A stretch of 12,028 nt of DNA from JAAZBG01 sp964390065 (lineage in GTDB: Bacteria; Fibrobacterota; Chitinivibrionia; Chitinivibrionales; Chitinispirillaceae), in assembly GCA_964390065.1 (NCBI GenBank), contig CAYMGX010000129.1, positions 1-12,028 of the forward strand, given 5' to 3'. The notes beneath the pieces were generated by a model. It saw only the letters and a program-made list of their open reading frames with translations. It had not been told where the DNA came from and ran no database searches. Shown here one piece after another: positions 7,875 through 12,028 of this stretch. A program made the translations under genes and the position numbers. How positions within the stretch are numbered: the stretch's first letter is position 1; every line of letters begins with the position of its first letter.

Positions 7875-7912
7875 AACAGCCACAAACCGCCAATAAAAGG
7901 TTCCAGAATTGC

Positions 7913-7940
7913 ATTATATTTCATATTTAGTTTTTGTCAG
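7913..7940 (-). promoter_or_regulatory. Sigma-70-type promoter of the TIGR02757-ptsI-regulator operon
   Basis: On the minus strand CTGACA (7935-7940) is followed, after 16 bases, by a perfect TATAAT (7913-7918). Transcription would begin near 7906, leaving a leader of about 30 bases before the ATG at 7874. It is the best consensus promoter in the window and suggests vegetative expression of the operon. Confidence 0.75.
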
Positions 7941-7962
7941 ATCTTTATTTAATATAATTGGT

Positions 7963-7994
7963 AGTGTCTTGAAACAAAACAATTTTTAGACACT
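7963..7994. promoter_or_regulatory. Inverted repeat upstream of the operon promoter
   Basis: AGTGTCT (7963-7969) and AGACACT (7988-7994) are perfect 7-base complements separated by 18 AT-rich bases and followed on + by TTTT-A. It lies 23 bases beyond the -35 element of the minus-strand promoter, a position that suits an activator site. The spacing is wide for a simple dimer operator. It could alternatively be a short hairpin terminator read on +, or the end of a mobile element. Confidence 0.4.
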
Positions 7995-8033
7995 TTTACA
8001 GTAATCTGACAATAAACAATATCCGGTTTCGCC

Positions 8034-8086
8034 TTCCCGATAAGATTTGTTTGCAATGCGCCTCTTTTAAAATTGCTTTTCGGGAA
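8034..8086. other. Long inverted repeat / stem-loop, 11-base arms
   Basis: TTCCCGATAAG (8034-8044) pairs with CTTTTCGGGAA (8076-8086) over ten of eleven positions, with one T-T mismatch. Inside it, CAAT (8054-8057) pairs with ATTG (8072-8075), extending the stem with a bulge. The outer stem is perfect for seven pairs including four GC pairs. No U-tract follows on either strand. Confidence 0.55.
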
Positions 8087-8124
8087 TCTGTGTTACCAGG
8101 TAGTACAACAGTGTTATTGTTAAT

Positions 8125-8164
8125 CCGGTATGCTACTGCAGATGATACCCCGGTGTAGTACCGG
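8125..8164. other. Second stem-loop in the same gap, CCGGTA/TACCGG
   Basis: CCGGTA (8125-8130) plus CTAC (8133-8136) pair with GTAG (8155-8158) plus TACCGG (8159-8164), giving ten base pairs with a two-base bulge and an 18-base loop. No poly-U follows. It lies 39 bases downstream of the first long stem, so the two could be parts of one folded RNA or element. Confidence 0.5.
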
Positions 8165-8223
8165 CCGTGTGCAATTACCCATCAAATTGATATCCACCCT
8201 TATCGTCCATCATCACTAACATG

Positions 8224-8252
8224 TTGCTTTTTGCAAAATTAAGAAGTATACT
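8224..8252 (+). promoter_or_regulatory. Candidate promoter of the DUF1905-YdeI gene
   Basis: TTGCTT (8224-8229), a 17-base spacer and TATACT (8247-8252) form a moderate sigma-70-type promoter. Transcription would start near 8259, about 38 bases before the TTG start. The -10 matches five of six consensus bases; the -35 only three. Confidence 0.5.
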
Positions 8253-8296
8253 ACTTATGAAGTAATTGCTGTACCATAACATGGGAGAATACTGCC

Positions 8297-8746
8297 TTGA
8301 AATCTGTAGAATACACAGCCACAATCAAGACATCCGAGATTGGCAAAGGTGGCGCATACATCAGCTTTCCGTATGATGTGAAAGAGGTTTTCGGTAAAAC
8401 AGGAAGAATAAAAGTAAAGTGTATGTTAGAGAACGTCGAATATCGCGGTTCTCTTGTCAAAATGGGTACAACCAGTTACATTATCGGCATATCAAAGGAT
8501 ATCAGAAGTAAAATTGGAAAAGATATCGGCCATAAAATCCATGTATCTATTTGTGAAGATACTGATGAACGCATTGTTGAAATTCATCCTGAACTTCAGC
8601 CTATTCTTGCCACTAACAGCGACCTCATGACACGATACAATAAATTATCCCACTCAAAACGCAAAGAGATATGGCTTCAATTGTCAAGCGCTAAACGACC
8701 AGAGACATTACAGACACGGTTAAAACAGATAATTGACGAGATGTAG
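8297..8746 (+). CDS. DUF1905 - YdeI/OmdA two-domain protein
   Basis: A 149-residue soluble protein made of two known domains. Residues 5-92 form the DUF1905 barrel-like domain: GKGGAYISFPYDVKEVFG, then YRGSLVKMG, then the IGISKDIRSKIGKDIG element. Residues 95-149 form the YdeI/OmdA C-terminal helical domain, with YNKLSHSKRKEIWLQLSSAK and the hallmark AKRPETLQTRLKQI. Relatives are annotated as bacteriocin-protection or OmdA-like proteins, but the mechanism is not established, so no function is claimed. The start is TTG at 8297, preceded by GGGAG at 8283-8287 with suitable spacing. The gene stands alone; what follows is repeat-rich non-coding DNA. Confidence 0.88.
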   Translation: MKSVEYTATIKTSEIGKGGAYISFPYDVKEVFGKTGRIKVKCMLENVEYRGSLVKMGTTSYIIGISKDIRSKIGKDIGHKIHVSICEDTDERIVEIHPELQPILATNSDLMTRYNKLSHSKRKEIWLQLSSAKRPETLQTRLKQIIDEM

Positions 8747-8760
8747 TTAGGTGGGGGGCT

Positions 8761-8778
8761 GTAGCAAGTAGCAAGTAG
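8761..8778. repeat. Short tandem repeat GTAGCAA x2.6
   Basis: GTAGCAA occurs twice back to back and then partly a third time (GTAG), followed by TTGTAG. It lies 14 bases after the YdeI stop, just past a run of six G. Too short for a firm interpretation; similar heptad arrays occur as intergenic short tandem repeats in various bacteria. Confidence 0.6.
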
Positions 8779-8853
8779 TTGTAGATATCGAAATAGAAGC
8801 ATTTCAGACTCTGTACTATATAAAGATCACCTCTATTTTTACCCATATACACT

Positions 8854-8876
8854 GCGTTTCTATTAGAGAGAGACGC
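8854..8876 (+). other. Hairpin with eight-base stem
   Basis: GCGTTTCT (8854-8861) pairs with AGAGACGC (8869-8876), with one G-U pair in RNA read from the + strand and a seven-base loop. Read from the - strand the wobble becomes a C-A mismatch, so the + strand RNA is the better folder. It has no U-tract. It sits between the YdeI gene and the intron-like segment and may belong to either. Confidence 0.4.
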
Positions 8877-8934
8877 CTGCCCGATGCAGCTCCTGATAAT
8901 AACCACATCAGTATCTTTAAAAAATCCCGGAAAA

Positions 8935-9235
8935 CTTGTCAAATTAAATACAGAATCGGGTACCCTGCCCAATTCTATTCGCACCCAAGTATACGGTAGG
9001 CTCCGGGTCGATGCCCTTGGGATGGCCACTTCACTGTGTTCCAGACCTTCCGTTTACGTCCACTCAGCCGGGACTACTTCATGACTTCCACTTCGTTACG
9101 TTATCCCAATTCCTGTGGCACTCACGCTTATAAGGATTACTCCCAGGCCTACTTCATGTCAGAATCATCATGCTTTTGGTTCGTCGAAGATCCACTTCGT
9201 TCCCCTTCAAAGCGGATTTAACGACTTCAGTCTGA
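8935..9235 (-). ncRNA. Group II intron-like fragment (domain I region), no reverse transcriptase
   Basis: Read on the minus strand this stretch has the look of domain I of a bacterial group II intron: GGGGAACGAAGTGG, GTAACGAAGTGGAAG, a GAGTGGACGTAAACGGAAGG run, GGTCTGGAACA, GACCCGGAGCC and a TTGGGTGCGAATAGAATTGG segment ending in a GGGCAGGGTACCCG motif. Two elements are repeated inside it: CTACTTCATG (9074-9083, 9149-9158) and CCACTTCGTT (9088-9097, 9192-9201) as read on +. No intron-encoded reverse transcriptase and no domain V (GAGC...GAAA...GUUC type) hairpin was found between it and 8747, so it is probably a truncated relic. Assignment rests on remembered sequence flavour of such introns and needs a covariance search. 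Short open frames in it are not considered genes. Confidence 0.5.
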
Positions 9236-9582
9236 TGTTGTACTGATTTGGTAATCATAACTGAGAACTATTGACATATTTAAAAATAAATAATTTGCTT
9301 CAAAAAAAAATCAAATCATAATGCATTGATATTTATTTGAATAATGTACTTGACCGTTATTATGATTAAAAATAATTCGCAAGTAATACAATATTTTCAT
9401 AAATTAAGTATGTTTCTTCTAAATTCGGTTAATTTGTAATCTTATCACAAATCCAGTTATTTACTTCCGTTTCACCTGAAACAGGAACTGTAGAACCAGA
9501 TAACCTATTGAATAATATAAGTGTGATCGTAAATCAAATATAATCACGCTCTGGTATATATATTTACAGAAAGAGAAAGAAC
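9236..9582. other. AT-rich leader upstream of the RHS gene
   Basis: About 350 bases of strongly AT-rich, non-coding DNA. It contains an exact TTGACA (9271-9276) without a good -10 at normal spacing, a perfect TATAAT (9539-9544) without a clear -35, a small hairpin GTTTC-ACCT-GAAAC (9469-9482), and an imperfect inverted repeat GTGTGAT/ATCACGC (9521-9527, 9542-9548) spanning the TATAAT. The last arrangement would suit a regulator covering the promoter of the RHS gene. Nothing else stands out. Confidence 0.45.
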
Positions 9583-12028
9583 ATGCAGCAATTTCACCTT
9601 CACACGTTATGGTATGTTTTTGTATTTTCGTTTTTAATAGTTGGAGCTACTGTTCCTTCCCAATATGGTATCTACGCAATTGACACATGTAAGATTGGTG
9701 ATAAAGCTGGAACTACGGGTAGTGGAACTATCGGATCAGCAAAGCTTGTTTCCGTTGGAAGTGATGCAGTAATTAATGGAGATATCCAATCGGCTGGAAC
9801 GATAACTCTTTTCGACAGAGCTATAGTAAATGGTAGTGTTACTGCCAGGAACAGTATCAACAAATCATATGGTGTAGTTGTAAATGGTTCAACAAATTCA
9901 AATACGAATGTAGTTTCTTATACAATTCCAACAAAATCATTTTCCACCGGTACGGTAAATGTGTTTGTTCCTCTTGACAGTACCAGAATTATTGCTCCGG
10001 GTAATTACGGGAATATTACAATTTCTGCACGAGCGACAGTAACATTTTCAAACGGAATATATAACGTCAAGTCGTTAATCATTGAAAACGATGTTAAAGT
10101 TAAGCTAAATTTCCCATCCGATGGAAAAATAGAAATAAATAGTTCTGGTGCGTTGACAGTAGGAGATAGAGTCGTTAGTACGTTTACACAAAGTAATAAC
10201 AGTTATGCTGTTAACTATTATTCTGCTGGAACAGGAACAGTTCGAATTGGTTTTGATGGTACCGTCTATGGAAATATTGTGGCGCCAAATGCACGTGCCA
10301 TTATTCACCGGGGTACCCAATTTACCGGTACTGTCTATGCGAAAAAAATAGAGTTGCAGCCGAGTGTGTTTTATGAGGCAGATGTTGCAGCACCAAATTT
10401 GAGAATCGCTTATCCCATAAATAACACATACTCTTCCAGCCGGACACCCCGTGTGGTTGTAAAGTATAGTGATGATAAAGCTGGTATTGATATTGCATCT
10501 CTGAGGATTTCTGTTAATGGCGCAGATCGTACATCATTGTTTACACTAAATGGTGATTCTGCTGTCTGGCAGATTCCTTCAAATTACAAGCTTCCAGAAG
10601 GACAAAACACCATTACTGCAGATGTAATGGATCGGTCCGCAAATTTATCACATTCGGAAGTATCGTTCAAGGTTGATGAATCAAAACCGGTTATTGCTTT
10701 TGTTAGTCCTGTAAGCGGGACAACTTCTCCAGTAGACACACCACTTGTGTCTGTATCATTTTCAGATCAGTATTCCGGGATAAACAAAGCCGGTTTTGTT
10801 GCTTTACTCGATGGCAATCCTATTACATCAAACTTTATACTGACCAACACAACAGCGGTCTATCAGATGTGTTCTTTAAACAAACTTTCATCAGGAGCAC
10901 ATACTTTTACTGTTTCGATTGCAGACAGTTGTGGTAATGTGCAAAGTGCTTCTTCTTCATATACTGTGAATAAACCTCCGGTCACGGTTGCAATAATTGC
11001 ACCTGTAAATGGATCGTATACCAATCAGAATCCTGTAACCATTCGATGGAGTGTCAATGGTGTTGAACAGACAATACAAACTGCACAAACACTTATTTCG
11101 GGAAATAATACAATAACCAGATCCTATACGGATCAATATGGAACGACCGGCAGTGCAAGTGTCAACGTTACCCTTGATACACAGGTACCAGTTGTTGTAA
11201 TAAGTTCGCCGGTAAATAACTCAATAACAAATCAGAGTACTACAGGAGTTATTTGGACTGTTGATGGAATAACTCAAACTACCGAAACAACTGAAACATT
11301 GACAAATGGTGTAAATACGATTACTCGTAGTTTTACCGATGAGGCAGGAAACACAGGAGTTGCAACTGTTCAAATCACTCTGCAGACAAATACACAACCT
11401 TTGCCACCCGATCCTGTTACGGTTGCTCCAAAACTTGACAGTACACAGTTTACAAGTTTAATAGATGCTACATCATTTCTGTATACGGGTAGTCATCCGA
11501 TTCAGACTGGAGTAGCAGAAGGTACTATTGAACCGAATAGGGCTGCAGTTATTCGTGGTAAAGTCCTTGACAGAAATAACAACCCACTTCCGGGAGTTAA
11601 AATAACAATCTCCGGTCACCCTGAATTCGGGCAGACACTAAGCAGGCTGGATGGAATGTTTGATATTGCTGTGAATGGTGGTGGTTTACTGAAAATAGTT
11701 TACGAAAAAGAGACCTGGTTTGATGTACATCGGCAGATTGATGTACCATGGCAAAACTATGTAATAGCACCTGACGTCGTTATGGTACAGGCAGATCCGG
11801 TTGTAACACCAATCTCTCTTACTGCTACCACAGAGATGCAGGTCATGAGGGCAAGTACAGTTACTGATAATGATGGAACACGTACTGCAACAATATTATT
11901 TCCTCCTGGAATTGAAGTTACCAGTGGAAATTATAATACTATCAATGTGAGAGCAACTGAATATACGGTCGGTCCAAATGGACAAAATGCGATGCCTGCA
12001 GAGTTACCCCCTGGAACCGGGTATACTT
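9583..12028 (+). CDS. Secreted RHS-family protein, N-terminal part (runs off the window)
   Basis: An open frame of 815 codons starts at ATG 9583 and has no stop before the window ends. Residues 1 to about 32 are a hydrophobic export signal. Residues 35-265 are a Gly/Asn/Val-rich beta-helix-like region (repeated strands such as GDIQSAGTITLF, VNGSVTARN, YGNIVAPNARAII, FTGTVYAKKIEL). Four Ig-like domains follow at about 270-366, 368-463, 466-531 and 537-601; the last two are clear tandem copies. Residues 609-815 match the conserved N-terminal region of large RHS proteins: LIDATSFLYTG, PIQTGVAEGTIEP, a carboxypeptidase-regulatory-like fold (RGKVLDRNNNPLPGVKITI, GHPEFGQT, DGMFDIAVNGGG), VPWQNYV and RATEYTVGPNG-x-x-AMPAELPP. 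YD repeats and a variable C-terminal toxin would be expected beyond the edge. The ribosome site (AGAGAAAGA) is weak. Confidence 0.92.
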   Translation, partial: MQQFHLHTLWYVFVFSFLIVGATVPSQYGIYAIDTCKIGDKAGTTGSGTIGSAKLVSVGSDAVINGDIQSAGTITLFDRAIVNGSVTARNSINKSYGVVVNGSTNSNTNVVSYTIPTKSFSTGTVNVFVPLDSTRIIAPGNYGNITISARATVTFSNGIYNVKSLIIENDVKVKLNFPSDGKIEINSSGALTVGDRVVSTFTQSNNSYAVNYYSAGTGTVRIGFDGTVYGNIVAPNARAIIHRGTQFTGTVYAKKIELQPSVFYEADVAAPNLRIAYPINNTYSSSRTPRVVVKYSDDKAGIDIASLRISVNGADRTSLFTLNGDSAVWQIPSNYKLPEGQNTITADVMDRSANLSHSEVSFKVDESKPVIAFVSPVSGTTSPVDTPLVSVSFSDQYSGINKAGFVALLDGNPITSNFILTNTTAVYQMCSLNKLSSGAHTFTVSIADSCGNVQSASSSYTVNKPPVTVAIIAPVNGSYTNQNPVTIRWSVNGVEQTIQTAQTLISGNNTITRSYTDQYGTTGSASVNVTLDTQVPVVVISSPVNNSITNQSTTGVIWTVDGITQTTETTETLTNGVNTITRSFTDEAGNTGVATVQITLQTNTQPLPPDPVTVAPKLDSTQFTSLIDATSFLYTGSHPIQTGVAEGTIEPNRAAVIRGKVLDRNNNPLPGVKITISGHPEFGQTLSRLDGMFDIAVNGGGLLKIVYEKETWFDVHRQIDVPWQNYVIAPDVVMVQADPVVTPISLTATTEMQVMRASTVTDNDGTRTATILFPPGIEVTSGNYNTINVRATEYTVGPNGQNAMPAELPPGTGYT

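Larger units (their letters stand above)
7875..8296. other. Divergent intergenic region with promoters and several inverted repeats
   Basis: About 420 bases without a credible gene, between the minus-strand operon and the DUF1905-YdeI gene. It holds a strong minus-strand promoter (7913-7940), an inverted repeat (7963-7994), two larger stem-loops (8034-8086 and 8125-8164) and a plus-strand promoter (8224-8252). The middle part, 7995-8220, is not needed by either promoter and could encode a structured RNA or be a mobile-element relic. The stems are given as separate entries. Confidence 0.6.

Noticed and set aside
8691..9029. 112-residue open frame on the minus strand after the YdeI gene
   Set aside because: It spans the end of the YdeI gene, simple repeats and the intron-like segment, has no recognisable domain and no reverse-transcriptase motif. 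It is probably chance.
9105..9140. Sigma-54 -24/-12 promoter at GTGGCACTCACGC
   Set aside because: The spacing between GG and GC is too short and no gene starts just downstream.
9036..9221. 61-residue + strand frame in the intron-like segment
   Set aside because: No ribosome site, odd composition, and it reads across an RNA-like region on the opposite strand.
8747..9582. tRNA gene or complete retron in the gene-poor stretch
   Set aside because: No cloverleaf, no TTCRA-type loop and no reverse transcriptase were seen; the region is explained only by the intron-like segment, short repeats and AT-rich leader.

Overview
The window looks like an ordinary chromosomal stretch from a diderm (Gram-negative-type) bacterium with moderately low GC. 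It encodes a probable outer-membrane beta-barrel protein, a LolA-like periplasmic protein and a large secreted RHS-type protein, all of which imply an outer membrane. The gene mix would suit Fibrobacterota/Chitinispirillia or a similar deep diderm lineage, but that is inference. No rRNA, tRNA or CRISPR array was seen.

Layout. Positions 1-84 are a hexanucleotide tandem array, (GAGGTT)10 followed by (AAGGTT)4. A HIT-family hydrolase/transferase (118-603, -) and a probable outer-membrane protein of unknown function (715-1629, -) follow. A LolA-like secreted protein (1807-2505, +, TTG start) is divergent from the latter. A possible decayed gene fragment lies at about 2540-2715. Next is an acetate/succinate-type transporter of the GPR1/FUN34/SatP family (2764-3390, +).

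Positions 3571-7874 on the minus strand form a likely operon, read right to left: a TIGR02757/DUF2400 protein, an EI-type PEP phosphotransferase, and a sigma-54 enhancer-binding regulator. The first two overlap by the four bases ATGA, and a good sigma-70 promoter lies upstream at 7913-7940. The regulator is the most unusual gene here: its N-terminal sensor looks like a low-molecular-weight tyrosine phosphatase/ArsC fold whose catalytic Cys, Arg and general-acid Asp are all replaced. That sensor is fused to a Cys-containing PAS domain, an AAA+ domain and a Fis-type HTH.

A 420-base intergenic region (7875-8296) carries an inverted repeat near the operon promoter and two larger stem-loops. It is followed by a DUF1905-YdeI/OmdA protein (8297-8746, +, TTG start). 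A gene-poor stretch of about 830 bases (8747-9582) holds short repeats, a hairpin, a segment that on the minus strand resembles domain I of a group II intron without its reverse transcriptase, and an AT-rich leader. The window ends inside a large secreted RHS-family protein (9583 to beyond 12028, +). Only its export, adhesin-like and RHS N-terminal regions are visible; the YD repeats and any C-terminal toxin lie outside.

How the genes relate: the minus-strand operon couples PEP-dependent phosphotransfer to a sigma-54 activator, though no HPr or EIIA gene is present. The RHS gene next to an intron remnant and repeats has the look of an accessory region. The remaining genes are housekeeping or envelope genes with no clear shared pathway.
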